Positions 9,326 to 18,444 of a stretch of DNA of 42,678 nucleotides are shown one piece after another. The stretch comes from Candidatus Lambdaproteobacteria bacterium (GTDB lineage: Bacteria > SAR324 > JACQKK01). Made by a program: the position numbers and the translations under genes. The stretch's first letter is position 1; every line of letters begins with the position of its first letter. Below the pieces are notes generated by a model. The model was not told where the DNA came from. It saw nothing but the letters and a program-made list of their open reading frames with translations, and did not search any database. The stretch spans positions 1-42,678 of the forward strand of contig JACQKK010000029.1 of assembly GCA_016204605.1 (NCBI GenBank). The letters run 5' to 3'.

Positions 9326-10555
9326 TCAGGTGCGGCTGGGCGCCGCGGGGACGGGCTGGGCCGCTGGGCGATGGAGCGCCAGCAGGAACAGGGGGCCGCA
9401 GGCCACGACGAGTCCCATCGTCGCGAAGGCCGTGCCCCAGGAGCCGACGCTGAGGCCGCCGCCGGTGAGGTCGAGCACCCAGCCGAAGATGAGCGGCCCC
9501 AGGGACGAGCCGAGGAAGCCGATGAACGAGTGCACGGCCATGGAGGTGCCGCGGAAGGCGGGGTCGGACTCGAACAGCGTACCCGCCGTCACCGGCGCCG
9601 ATTCCCCCATCAGTGTCATGCCGTAGATCAGGCAGATGCCGGCCAGTACGAGATACGGCAGCGCCGCCAGGAATCCGAGCGCACACGCCAGCAGCCCCGA
9701 GGTCCACATCACGATGGTCACCCAGCGCTGGCGGCCGATCTTGAGCGCCATCTCGTTGCCGAGGATGCTGGCAGGCTGGCCGGCCAGGATGAACGCCGCG
9801 GTGAGGGTCGTGGGGCGCAGGATGCCGTCGGCGCCGGGGTTCAGCCCCCGCGCGAAGTTGAGGAAGGCCACCACCCACGAGCGGAAGCCGAACAGCTCGA
9901 AGTTGTGGGCCGCGTAGGCGAGCACGTAGCCCATCGCGCGCCGGTTCCTGAGCACCGCCACGAAATCGGCCAGCCGCGTGCCCGCGGCCGCGCGCCGCAG
10001 CGCCGGGCGCGGCGGAATGATGGCCGCGAACACGAGCGCGCCGGCCACGGGCCCCAGCGCGGCCGCCGCGAACGCCCAGGCCCAGCCGAAGGCCCGCCCG
10101 ATCTCCCCGGCGAGCAGGAAGGAGAGGCTCGTGCCGATGCCGAAGCTGGACGTGTAGAAGGCCACCGCGCGGGATTGCGAAGGGCCCTCGATCAGGTCGC
10201 TCAAGGCCTTGAGCCCCGGCATGTAGGTGCCGGCCAGCCCCACCCCGGCCAGCGTCCGCAGGGCCAGGGCCGACCAGAATCCGCCGGCCAGCACGAACAG
10301 GGCCGAGGCGAGCGCCGAGAGCAGCATCGAGGGCAGGTACACCCAGCGCGTATCCATGCGATCCGTGAGGCTGGCCAGGATCGGCACGGCGACAGTGTAC
10401 CCGGCGAAGAACATCCCGTTGATCCAGCCCACCTCCGTGTTCGTCAGGCGCCACTCGGCGATGAAGGTGGGGACCAGCGCCGGAAACACGGCGAACGGCG
10501 TCATGCTGAACGCCTCCGCCAGGCACATGGCGGCGATCAAGCGAACGGTGCGCAT
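9326..10555 (-). CDS. MFS transporter
   Basis: A 409-residue major facilitator superfamily permease. The ATG at 10555 opens MRTVRLIAAMCLAEAFSM, the first membrane helix; a GTG immediately before it is an alternative, and no strong ribosome site is visible. About twelve hydrophobic segments occur, and the family loop 2-3 motif appears as LASLTDRMDTRWVYLPSM. It is the last gene of a minus-strand series CoA-transferase - MmgE/PrpD - MFS, with gaps of 67 and 118 bp. That context suggests uptake of a carboxylic acid that the two enzymes then process. This is an inference from neighbourhood; the sequence alone does not give the substrate or direction. Confidence 0.92.
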   Translation of the reverse strand: MRTVRLIAAMCLAEAFSMTPFAVFPALVPTFIAEWRLTNTEVGWINGMFFAGYTVAVPILASLTDRMDTRWVYLPSMLLSALASALFVLAGGFWSALALRTLAGVGLAGTYMPGLKALSDLIEGPSQSRAVAFYTSSFGIGTSLSFLLAGEIGRAFGWAWAFAAAALGPVAGALVFAAIIPPRPALRRAAAGTRLADFVAVLRNRRAMGYVLAYAAHNFELFGFRSWVVAFLNFARGLNPGADGILRPTTLTAAFILAGQPASILGNEMALKIGRQRWVTIVMWTSGLLACALGFLAALPYLVLAGICLIYGMTLMGESAPVTAGTLFESDPAFRGTSMAVHSFIGFLGSSLGPLIFGWVLDLTGGGLSVGSWGTAFATMGLVVACGPLFLLALHRPAAQPVPAAPSRT

Positions 10556-10673
10556 CACGCTCGGGGGGTATGGGTTCGCGCGGCGCTCCGGCACCGGCTT
10601 GGCGGGCGCCGGAGCCGGCGGCGCATGGCCGGGCGCCGCCGACAGGCAGGAGCAGTCGCCGGGGGCCGCGGAA

Positions 10674-12119
10674 TCAGCCCGCCCGCGCGCGGTGCGCTTG
10701 AGCCGTGCCGGGTTCCGCCCGTGTCGGGAACAGTCCCGCCACGCGCGCCCGGAACTGGTCGGCGGCCACGACGACCTGCCCGTGGCGGCCGTAGTGCTCC
10801 AGGCAGTCGCGCAGCTTGGCCTCGCGCTCGGCCGCAGTGGGCGGGCTCTCGGGAGAGCCGGGGAAGGTCGCGCGTTCGCCCTGGGCCAGGGGCCGGCCCT
10901 TGGCGTCGAAGGCCACCACCCGCACCGACCCCGCGCTGAGCGAGCCGGCGGCGGCCGAGCCCCGCGGTTCCTCCTTGAGCACCGTGCGGTCGAGCAGCGC
11001 GCGCAGGTCGGGGCGTCGTACGGCGTCATCCTCGAAGTGGCCGAGGGTCACGGTGCCGTCGAGCAGGGCGCAGGCCACGGCGTAGGGGCCGCAGAACTTG
11101 CCCTCGCTGCCGATCCGAGGATTGGTCACCCGCAGCGCAATGAAGGCGCCCTGGGGCCCGCGTACCTCGATGGACGAGAGCGCAGCGGGCGCCACGCCGC
11201 GCTCGTGGAGGCGCTGCCGCAGCTCGATGGCCGCGCCGATGGGGCGGTGGGCCAGGTAGCAGCACGGATAGAGCTTGACGGAGATGCCGCCCGCCGCCAG
11301 ATCAGGCGTCACTTCGTCGGGCGGCGTGGAGAGCTTGGCGCCGGCGTAGAGATCGAAGTAGCCCTTCGGCCCGAAAGGATCGCTATCGCCGGTGACCCCG
11401 GCCCGGGCCATCAGCGCCGCGCGCACGGCCGCGCCGGCGGCGAGCCCGGCCTGGACGGGCTTGGCCATGGCCCCGAAGTTGCGCTGGAGACCCCCCGCCT
11501 GGGCCGCCGCCAGCGCGAGCGCGTGCGCCGCCTCGGTGGCGTCGAGGGCGAACAGGTGTGCCAGCGCCGCCGCGGCGGCCATGGGGCCGATGGTGCTGGT
11601 GGCGTGCCAGCCCTTCTCGTAGTGCGGGAACCCCAGCACCCGCCCGAGCGCCACGTTGGTGGCGAGCCCGACGGCGAAGGCGCCCGCCAGCCGCGGCGCT
11701 GCCTCCGGCGCTGGACCTCGCGCGGCCTCCGGCGCTGGACCTCGCACGGCCTCCGGCGCTACCCCGAGCGCGGCCAGCAGGGCCGGCACGATTACGGCGC
11801 TCGGGTGGGTGCTGCTGGTCATGTGCACGTCGTCATAGTCGAGGGCATGGGCGGCGGTGCCCCAGACGAGGGCCGTCGTCACCGCGTCCCGCGGGGCGAT
11901 ATCCCGTGGGGCAACGCCCGAGAGCGGCCCGAGCAGCGGCGGCGTGCCTTCCCAGCCGTGGGCCGCGATCACGCCCTGGGCCGGGGGCTCGTGCCACCCC
12001 GCCAGCGTGACGGCCAGCGTATCCTCGAAGGCCGGCACCACGATCGGCAGGGCCTCGGTCAACGGCGCCGGCGTCTCGACGATCAGTCGGATCAGCCGCT
12101 GCAGGAACAGGCTGGACAT
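10674..12119 (-). CDS. MmgE/PrpD family protein (first copy)
   Basis: A 481-residue member of the MmgE/PrpD family, which includes 2-methylcitrate dehydratase, cis-aconitate decarboxylase and iminodisuccinate epimerase. ATG 12119 (MSSLFLQRLI) has GGAG about 8-9 bases upstream. The family signature HALDYDDVHMTSSTHPS is at 91-107, and KLYPCCYLAHRPIGA lies in the second domain. An unusual low-complexity insert, residues about 121-144, repeats the block PEA(V/A)RGPA; it is encoded by an imperfect 24-bp tandem repeat. It sits between the CoA-transferase and the MFS gene on the same strand. Likely role: dehydration, isomerisation or decarboxylation of a small polycarboxylate. The specific reaction cannot be read from the sequence. 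Confidence 0.92.
   Translation of the reverse strand: MSSLFLQRLIRLIVETPAPLTEALPIVVPAFEDTLAVTLAGWHEPPAQGVIAAHGWEGTPPLLGPLSGVAPRDIAPRDAVTTALVWGTAAHALDYDDVHMTSSTHPSAVIVPALLAALGVAPEAVRGPAPEAARGPAPEAAPRLAGAFAVGLATNVALGRVLGFPHYEKGWHATSTIGPMAAAAALAHLFALDATEAAHALALAAAQAGGLQRNFGAMAKPVQAGLAAGAAVRAALMARAGVTGDSDPFGPKGYFDLYAGAKLSTPPDEVTPDLAAGGISVKLYPCCYLAHRPIGAAIELRQRLHERGVAPAALSSIEVRGPQGAFIALRVTNPRIGSEGKFCGPYAVACALLDGTVTLGHFEDDAVRRPDLRALLDRTVLKEEPRGSAAAGSLSAGSVRVVAFDAKGRPLAQGERATFPGSPESPPTAAEREAKLRDCLEHYGRHGQVVVAADQFRARVAGLFPTRAEPGTAQAHRARAG
11697..11764 (-). repeat. 24-bp in-frame tandem repeat inside MmgE/PrpD gene
   Basis: Read on the plus strand, the unit GGCCTCCGGCGCTGGACCTC followed by GC(A/G)C recurs about 2.7 times with single-base differences. 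Because the unit is 24 bp, copy-number changes keep the frame and add or remove eight residues (PEAARGPA-like). Confidence 0.8.
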
Positions 12120-12186
12120 GGCGATCGCTCCGGGTTGAAAGGCAGGATGGACGGGCAGGCTGGGGCACCCACAAGGAGCGGCCCGG

Positions 12187-13347
12187 TCAGGTCGAGGAGG
12201 TCTTGCCCGGCGCAATGCCGAGGATGGCTTCCGTGTGCGCGCCGACGGCGGGCGGGCCGCTGCGGATGGGCGGGCGCTTGCCCTCGAACGAGAGCGGCAG
12301 GCCGATCAATTGCATCTGCCGGTGCATCTCGCGCCCCGGCACGGGCTGGACGATCCCGAGCGCCTCGGTCTGGGGATGGGCCAGCACCTGGCCCGCATCC
12401 TGGATGGGCGCGCAGGGCACGCCCTCGGCTTCCAGCCGCGCCTGCCACCGCTCGCGCGGTTCCGCCGCGAACAGGCGCTCCATCATCGGGATCAGCTCGC
12501 CGCGGTGGCGCACCCGGTCGGCGTTGGTGCGGAAGCGCGGGTCGTCGGCCCACTCGGTGTGGCCCATGGCCCGCGCCACGGCCGCGAACAGCCGGTCGTT
12601 GGCCGCCGCCACGATCAGGTAGCCGCTGGCCGTCGGGAAGCCCTGGTAGGGCACGATCATCTCCAACCCGGTGCCGTGGCCGCGGGGCAGCTCGCCGGAG
12701 GCCCAGTAGTTGGCGATGAGGACGCTCATCCAGGTGAGCGACGTTTCGAACAGGGAGGTATCGACCAGGCCGCCCTTGCCGGTGGCGTGGCGGCGCTGCA
12801 AGGCGGCCAGGATGCCGATCACCGCCCACATCCCGGCGCCGAGGTCGACGATCGAGCAGCCCACCCGCACCGGGGGCCGACCCGGCTCGCCGGTCACGCT
12901 CATGATCCCGCCGAAGGCCTGCATCAGGGGATCGTACCCGGCATGGTTCTTGAGCGGCCCCTGCGCCCCGAAGGCGCCGATGGTGCAGTGGATCAGGCGC
13001 GGGTTCAGGGCGGTCAGCTCCGCGGCGCCCAGCCCCAGCCGCTCCGCCGTGCCCGGCCGCATGTTCTGCACCACCACGTCGGCCCGCTCCGCGATGTAGC
13101 GGCGCAGCGCCTCCACGTGGGCGGGCCGCTTGAGGTCGAGCGCCACCGACTGCTTGTTGCGGTTCAGGGCCTGGAACGTGGCCGAGGCCTCGAACCAGAA
13201 CGGCGGCCCCCAGGCGCGCGCGTCGTCGCCGCCCTCCGGCTTCTCCACCTTGACGACCTCGGCGCCGAGATCGGCCAGCACTTGTGCGGCGAACGGCCCC
13301 GCCACGCTAGCGCACAACTCGACCACGCGCACTCCGCTGAGCGGCAC
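12187..13347 (-). CDS. CaiB/BaiF (type III) CoA-transferase
   Basis: A 386-residue family III CoA-transferase, which moves CoA between carboxylic acids through an aspartyl-CoA thioester. I chose the GTG at 13347 because AGGAGG lies four bases upstream and the protein then begins MPLSGVRVVELCASVAGPF, the classical opening; an ATG at 13377 would add ten atypical residues. The CoA-binding N-terminus (AAQVLADLGAEVVKVEKPEG) and the catalytic Asp, D139 in HAGYDPLMQAFGGIMS, are present. It is the first gene of the CoA-transferase - MmgE/PrpD - MFS series and probably activates the imported acid or its product. Donor and acceptor acids are unknown. Confidence 0.93.
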   Translation of the reverse strand: MPLSGVRVVELCASVAGPFAAQVLADLGAEVVKVEKPEGGDDARAWGPPFWFEASATFQALNRNKQSVALDLKRPAHVEALRRYIAERADVVVQNMRPGTAERLGLGAAELTALNPRLIHCTIGAFGAQGPLKNHAGYDPLMQAFGGIMSVTGEPGRPPVRVGCSIVDLGAGMWAVIGILAALQRRHATGKGGLVDTSLFETSLTWMSVLIANYWASGELPRGHGTGLEMIVPYQGFPTASGYLIVAAANDRLFAAVARAMGHTEWADDPRFRTNADRVRHRGELIPMMERLFAAEPRERWQARLEAEGVPCAPIQDAGQVLAHPQTEALGIVQPVPGREMHRQMQLIGLPLSFEGKRPPIRSGPPAVGAHTEAILGIAPGKTSST

Positions 13348-13808
13348 GGCACCTCCTGTCCTCGAAGCACGACACATCCCCGCACTCCGGCCACGGGCCG
13401 GGCGGGACCCGACCCTTACCGCTTGGCCGCCGAAAAATAAAGCCGCCCTGGTCCCTCTGCCGTGACTCGATTGGCCGGCATCGCCCGGCGCACTGCCGGC
13501 GCCTCACCCCCGCCGCGGGACTCGCCCATGCCGGTGCATCCGCCGGCGTCTGATCGCCGCGGTCCACAGGACCCGCCCCTGCCCCCCGTCACAGTCCTGA
13601 CGTCACGCCCGCGACCTGCCACCAATCAGGACGGCCCTGAGTCCGGTAAAGTGCTCCCAGAGCCGCCTTGCGCCGGGAGAACCGCGCGCATGGGCCTGCG
13701 CGTCGTTGACAATTGCGGCTGCTTCGGGCTCTATAACATTCTGGGGATAGGCTGTGCGCGGCCTCACCGCCACAGTACACATCGGAAGTCCATGCGAATG
13801 GGGGGCGT
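13348..13808. other. Divergent intergenic region between CoA-transferase and SBP genes
   Basis: 461 bp separate two divergently transcribed genes, so the region should contain promoters for both. On the plus strand a TTGACA/TATAAC pair occurs about 70 bp before the SBP start (listed separately). For the leftward gene I see only the AGGAGG ribosome site. No conserved coding frame or repeat was recognised. Confidence 0.5.
13706..13737 (+). promoter_or_regulatory. Candidate sigma-70-like promoter of SBP gene
   Basis: A perfect TTGACA (13706-13711) and a TATAAC (13732-13737) stand about 70 bp before the start of the solute-binding protein. The local AT content is clearly higher than the surroundings. 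The spacer is 20 bp, longer than the usual 16-18, which lowers confidence. Confidence 0.4.
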
Positions 13809-15401
13809 ATGAAGAAAGACGCCGCAAGGCCATGGTTTATCCTGCTGCTGGCAGCCGCGCTGCTCCAGGCAACCCCGGCGATCGCGCAGAAATACGGGGG
13901 GCTGCTCAACTGGCTACTCGAAGACAGCCCACCCAGCCTTTCCATCCATGAGAACGCCACGATCGTGGTCACCGGGCCCATGATGCCGGTGTACAACAAC
14001 GTGGTGCTGTTCGATCAGTTGCAGGCGCGGGAGAGCTTCGAATCGATCGTGCCGGAGCTGGCCGAAAGCTGGCGCTGGAATGACGGCGGCAAGCTGCTTA
14101 TCTTCAAGTTGCGCCAGGGCATTCGCTTTCACGATGGCAAGCCGTTCACCGGCCGCGACGTCAAGCACACTTTCGACGTGGTGCGGGGGGCGTCGCGAAC
14201 CACGCTGAAGGCCTCGCCGCGCAAGCTCTGGTACGCCAACGTGGCGGAAATCGCCACCTCGGGCGACCACGAGGTGACCTTCCGGCTGAAGCGGCCCCAG
14301 CCCTCGCTGCTGGCCATGCTGGCCTCGGGCTATTCGCCGGTCTACCCGGCCCACGTGGCACCGGCGGAACTGCGCACGCGGGCCATGGGCACGGGCCCGT
14401 TCCGGTTCGAGGAGTACGTGCGCGACCGCTACATCCACGTGGCGAGGAACTCGGAGTACTGGGTGAGGGGTCGGCCCTACCTGGATGCCATCCGCTCGCA
14501 CATCGTGAACAAGAAGGCGGCCCGGTTCGCCGCCCTGGCCTCCATGCAGGTGGACGTGGACGGGCCAGCCATCACCACCAAGCCCGATATGGAGGCCCTC
14601 AAGCGCATGGCGCCGGGGCTCTCGTTCCGCCCCACCACGCGCACCTCGTTCACCAACGTCGTCTTCAACACCAAGCGGGCGCCGTTCGACAACAGCAGGC
14701 TGCGGCAGGCCGTCAGCATGGCCCTGGAGCGCCCCGGCTTCATCAAGAGCGTGTTCCAGGGCGGGATGGTTCCGGGCGGCATCAACATGCCGCCGCCGGA
14801 CGGCATCTGGGGACTTGCCCAGGAAATGCTCGTCATGCTGCCCGGGTACGGCGACATCCAACGGGACCGCCAGGAGGCCCGCAAGATCATGACCTCCCTC
14901 GGGTACACGGAGGACAGCCCGCTCAGGGTCACCTTGAACACGCGCACCTCGCCGGTCTACGTGGATGCCGCCGTCTGGACCGCCAGCGAGCTCAAGCAGA
15001 TCTGGATCGCTGCGGAGGTGAAGCAGCTCGAATCGAGCCTGTGGTTCAACACGCTGAACAAGCGCGACTTCACCATCGCGCTGAACTCGACGGGGTTCGG
15101 CGTGGACGACCCGGACGTGGCGCTGTTCGAGAACTACGCGTGCGGCTCGCTGCGCAACTACTCGGACTACTGCAACCCGCTGCTCGAGAAGCTGTTCGAA
15201 CAGCAGTCCATGACGGCCGATATGGCGCGGCGGCAACAAATGGTCTGGTACATCGAAAACGTCCTGCTGAACGACGTGGCGCGCGTGGTCTACGGGTTCC
15301 GCATCAACTACAACGCCATGTGGCCTTACGTGAGGAACCTGGTGCCCCACCAGACCAACTTCAGCTACAGCCGCATGCAGGAGGTCTGGCTGGACAAGTG
15401 A
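13809..15401 (+). CDS. ABC transporter substrate-binding protein, family 5 (peptide/nickel type)
   Basis: A 530-residue secreted binding protein of the DppA/OppA family. The signal peptide is MKKDAARPWF, then the hydrophobic ILLLAAALLQATPAIA, with likely cleavage before QKYGG. Family landmarks are RQGIRFHDGKPFTGRDVKHT, LKRPQPSLLAML and GTGPFRFEEY. It carries the subfamily pattern seen in all seven paralogs of the window: KYGG at the mature N-terminus, two Cys in CGSLRNYSDYCNP, and a C-terminal EVWLDK. No DppB/C permease or DppD/F ATPase lies nearby. It is the most diverged plus-strand copy and stands alone, about 18 kb from the main array. Probable role: periplasmic capture of a small amphiphilic or peptide-like solute. 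Confidence 0.94.
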   Translation: MKKDAARPWFILLLAAALLQATPAIAQKYGGLLNWLLEDSPPSLSIHENATIVVTGPMMPVYNNVVLFDQLQARESFESIVPELAESWRWNDGGKLLIFKLRQGIRFHDGKPFTGRDVKHTFDVVRGASRTTLKASPRKLWYANVAEIATSGDHEVTFRLKRPQPSLLAMLASGYSPVYPAHVAPAELRTRAMGTGPFRFEEYVRDRYIHVARNSEYWVRGRPYLDAIRSHIVNKKAARFAALASMQVDVDGPAITTKPDMEALKRMAPGLSFRPTTRTSFTNVVFNTKRAPFDNSRLRQAVSMALERPGFIKSVFQGGMVPGGINMPPPDGIWGLAQEMLVMLPGYGDIQRDRQEARKIMTSLGYTEDSPLRVTLNTRTSPVYVDAAVWTASELKQIWIAAEVKQLESSLWFNTLNKRDFTIALNSTGFGVDDPDVALFENYACGSLRNYSDYCNPLLEKLFEQQSMTADMARRQQMVWYIENVLLNDVARVVYGFRINYNAMWPYVRNLVPHQTNFSYSRMQEVWLDK

Positions 15402-15521
15402 GGGCAGCGGCGCGATGCGCGGCGGGCCGGGCCGTGCCGCCGGCAGGGTGTCGTGAGGTTCGGCCGCCCGGGATATCCGCCGCCGCCCGGTGGTTCCGCG
15501 TGGCTGCGGCCTCGTGTGGGG

Positions 15522-16628
15522 CTATCTCCCGAGCGTGTATTCCCGCACGAGCTCCGGCTTGAAGCGCAGCCCGTGGCCGGGTCGCTCGGGCGGGCGCACG
15601 GTGCCGTTGACCGGCACCAGCGGCTCCACCCACAGGTCGGCGAGCTGGTCCGACATCTCCAGGATCAGGCCGTTGGGGATGGCCGCCATCACGTGGGAGT
15701 TGAGCTCGAAGTTCTGGTGGGGCGCGACCTTGACGCCCCAGGTATCGGCGGTGGCGGCGATCTTGCGCAGCTCCGTCAGCCCGCCCCGCATCACTTCGGG
15801 CTGGAGGATGGGCACCAGCCCGTCGGCGAGCAGCGGGGGCAGGTCCCAGCGGGTGTAATGGGCCTCGCCCCCCACCACGCGCATGTTGAGCGCCTGGGCC
15901 ACGCGGCGGTAGCCGACGAAGTCGTGGGGCGGCACCGGTTCCTCGAACCAGTACAGATCGTAGGGCTCGAATTTCTTCCCCATCAGGATCGCCACGTCGG
16001 CGCTCCAGCCCTGGTTGATGTCGATCATGATGTCGATGGCCGGTCCCACCGCCTCGCGCATGCGGCGGACGTTGGTCACGTCGCCGGCCAGGTCGGTGGT
16101 GTGGGAGGCCTGCATCTTGATGGCCTTGAAGCCCCGGGCGAGGTAGCGCCGCGCCTTCTCGATCATCCCGTCGCCGCCCATCTCGCGGAAGCAGCCGGTG
16201 CCGTAGGCGGGCTGGGCCTTGCTCCCATCCCCGCCCCAGAGCCGGAACAGGGGCAGCCCGGCGCGCTTGCCGAGCGCATCCCACAGCGCGATATCCACCG
16301 CCGAGAGCGCCATCAGCACCGCGCCCATGCGCCCGATGCGGTAGCTGCCCTGCCACATGCGCTGCCAGAGCGCCTCGACGGCCGTGGCGTCCTGCCCCAG
16401 CAGCAGCGGCTTGAGGGCCTCGTGCAGGGCGGCGTCGAGGGTGCGGATGCTGTCGGGGAAGCACTTGATGTAGCCCATCCCGACGATGCCGCCGGCGGTC
16501 TCGATCTCGACGATGAACATGATCCGCGGCCGACCCTCCCGCGCCGGGTGGATGAACGCCTTCGGATCGGGAAAGGGGATCGACGTGAGGATGGTGCGCA
16601 CGTCCTTGATCGTGTCGGGGGATGCCAT
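15522..16628 (-). CDS. Enolase-superfamily enzyme (mandelate racemase / muconate lactonizing type)
   Basis: A 368-residue member of the enolase superfamily: an N-terminal capping domain (about 1-125) and a TIM barrel. These enzymes abstract a proton alpha to a carboxylate with Mg2+ help, giving dehydration, racemisation or cycloisomerisation. Visible ligands are D203 (MIDINQGW), E229 or E230 (WFEEP) and E255 (GGEAHY). K171 begins a K-x-Q rather than the K-x-K of many mandelate racemase members. H304 (VAPHQN) is the partner base, while the Asp that usually pairs with it appears as E278 in LQPEVMRGG. It lies 120 bp downstream of an MmgE/PrpD gene on the same strand. An acid-sugar or hydroxy-acid dehydratase is the best guess; the altered residues leave the exact reaction open. 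Confidence 0.93.
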   Translation of the reverse strand: MASPDTIKDVRTILTSIPFPDPKAFIHPAREGRPRIMFIVEIETAGGIVGMGYIKCFPDSIRTLDAALHEALKPLLLGQDATAVEALWQRMWQGSYRIGRMGAVLMALSAVDIALWDALGKRAGLPLFRLWGGDGSKAQPAYGTGCFREMGGDGMIEKARRYLARGFKAIKMQASHTTDLAGDVTNVRRMREAVGPAIDIMIDINQGWSADVAILMGKKFEPYDLYWFEEPVPPHDFVGYRRVAQALNMRVVGGEAHYTRWDLPPLLADGLVPILQPEVMRGGLTELRKIAATADTWGVKVAPHQNFELNSHVMAAIPNGLILEMSDQLADLWVEPLVPVNGTVRPPERPGHGLRFKPELVREYTLGR

Positions 16629-16748
16629 GGCGCTCCTGGGTCGTGGGGGAATTGAAAGCCGCGCGGGACGCGACGCGCCGGCGTGGCGGGGTTGGGGGGC
16701 GCCTGGCCCCGGTGAGACGGCGCGGCCTGCGCCGCCTGCGCCGTTGGA

Positions 16749-18269
16749 TCAGGCGGTCGGCGGCAGGTGATCGAAGATACCCCGGCCCTCCGCGCCGCCG
16801 GTCGGGACGCGACCCTTGGGCAGGGCCGGCACGAGCCGCCGCACGTCCGCCGCGCCCAGCGTGGCCAGCCGGCGCACGAGGCCCACGTAGGCGTCCGCGT
16901 CGCTCCGGCCCAGGACGGGCTCCGCGAGCGACCGGAACTTGCCCGCGTAGTCGTCGAAGCGCCAGGGATGGGCGCCCAGCGGGTGGGCATGGGCCACGCC
17001 CTGCTCTGCGGCGACCACGCGCCCGTCCCGGAGCCTGATCTCGACCCGCCCCCCGGCGCGGCGGTCGGCGTGGCGCGGATCGGTCAGGTAGCCGTTCCAG
17101 GCCGGGTCCTCGACGGTGCGGATCTTGCGCCAGAGCGCCACGGTCGAGGGCCGGTGCGCCCGCTCGGGCGTGTAGCTCTCGTCGTGCCGCCAGCGCCCGT
17201 CCTCGAGCGCCACGGCCAGGATGTAGGGCAGCGAGTGGTCCAGCGTCTCGCGGCTGGCGTCGGGGTCCATCTTGCGGGGGTCGCGGGAGCCCGACCCGGC
17301 CGCGTTGTGCACCACGCGGTTGGTGCGCACCACGATCTCCTCGACCTCGTCGAGCCTCACCTGCCGGCGCAGCTCGAACGCCAGATCGATGAAGGCCTGG
17401 GAGTAGATCACGGCGGAATAGGGCTTGGTGTAGGTCTCCAGGATCGCCCGGGGGGGCTCGCCGGGGGCGGGCAGTGCGACCGTGTAGCGCGCCTCCGGGC
17501 CGCCCAGCATGCCGGCGATCACGGAAATCTCCCCCTCATAGATCGGGGCCGGGCCCGCCTCTCCGCGCATGGCGCGGTCGGTCAGCTCGATGGCCGTCTT
17601 GCCGTAATAGCCGGGCGCGAACGCCTTCCACGAGGTGACCTCACCCTTGAGGTTCTGCCGGGTCGACATCGCCAGGTGCACCATCTGGTTGAGCGCCTGA
17701 TGGATCACCGGCGCCGGCAGCCGCAGCAGCGTGCCCAGCCCGGCCACCATGGCGGGGGCCAGGTGGGCGAACTGCTCGATCCGGTAAGCCCCCACGTCGA
17801 TGCCCTTCGCGAGCGCGATCTGCACCTCATAGGCCGCCGCCACCGCCCGGGCCAGGTCGGCGCCGCTGCGGCCCGTCTGCTGCGCCACGGCGAGCAGCGG
17901 CGGGATGTTGTCGCCCGGGTGGCCGCCATCGGGGATGGCGTCGTGGAAGTCCAGCTCGCGCACGGCGGTGCCGTTGGCCCAGGCCGCCCACTCGGCGTGC
18001 ACGGTCACGTCGGCCGGCAGGCCGATCAGGGTGGCCCCGCCGGGTCGGGGGTGGGCCAGCGCCATGGCCCGCGCCACGGCCACCGGCCTGCGCTCGAGCG
18101 CGGCGAGCGCCACCCCGGCGTCGTCGAGCAGGCGGCTGGCCACGGCCACCTCGACCTCCGCATCGATGCGGGTCACGGACGCGGCGTACTCGGCCAGCTT
18201 CCACGCCAGTTGCCGCTCCCGGGGCAGCGGCTCGGCCGCGGGCCACACGCGCACTTCGTGGGGGATCAT
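16749..18269 (-). CDS. MmgE/PrpD family protein (second copy)
   Basis: A 506-residue MmgE/PrpD protein, only distantly like the one at 10674-12119 and closer in length to 2-methylcitrate dehydratase PrpD. ATG 18269 (MIPHEVRVWPAAEP) has GAGGA about nine bases upstream; the open frame further upstream is not protein-like. The acid-rich signature appears as VRELDFHDAIP with GGHPGDNIPPLLAVAQ, and conserved parts of the second domain are KPYSAVIYSQAFIDLA and DHSLPYILAVALEDG. It is transcribed away from the amidohydrolase gene (175-bp divergent gap) and toward the enolase-superfamily gene. Together these look like a small acid-degradation cluster. A dehydratase on a tricarboxylate is likely; the substrate is unproven. 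Confidence 0.92.
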   Translation of the reverse strand: MIPHEVRVWPAAEPLPRERQLAWKLAEYAASVTRIDAEVEVAVASRLLDDAGVALAALERRPVAVARAMALAHPRPGGATLIGLPADVTVHAEWAAWANGTAVRELDFHDAIPDGGHPGDNIPPLLAVAQQTGRSGADLARAVAAAYEVQIALAKGIDVGAYRIEQFAHLAPAMVAGLGTLLRLPAPVIHQALNQMVHLAMSTRQNLKGEVTSWKAFAPGYYGKTAIELTDRAMRGEAGPAPIYEGEISVIAGMLGGPEARYTVALPAPGEPPRAILETYTKPYSAVIYSQAFIDLAFELRRQVRLDEVEEIVVRTNRVVHNAAGSGSRDPRKMDPDASRETLDHSLPYILAVALEDGRWRHDESYTPERAHRPSTVALWRKIRTVEDPAWNGYLTDPRHADRRAGGRVEIRLRDGRVVAAEQGVAHAHPLGAHPWRFDDYAGKFRSLAEPVLGRSDADAYVGLVRRLATLGAADVRRLVPALPKGRVPTGGAEGRGIFDHLPPTA

Positions 18270-18444
18270 CGGCTTCGTTCCTCGTCGGAGGCGCGGGCTG
18301 CGGGTCGCGACCCGCGGTTCGCCTGTACATAGCGGGACCGGGTGGGACGGGCAAGTGGCCGCTCGCGAGCGTGCTGCGCCGGGGCGACGCATGCGGTATA
18401 GGGACCGGGACACGCGATCCCCACCCCTCCCACGGAGCACGGCC

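Noticed and set aside
6892..9453. 853-codon open frame antisense to the ABC exporter
   Set aside because: Mirror frame of the exporter; no recognisable motif and extreme Arg/His/Gly content.
10227..12719. 830-codon open frame on the plus strand opposite MFS and MmgE/PrpD
   Set aside because: Spans three real minus-strand genes; low-complexity shadow.
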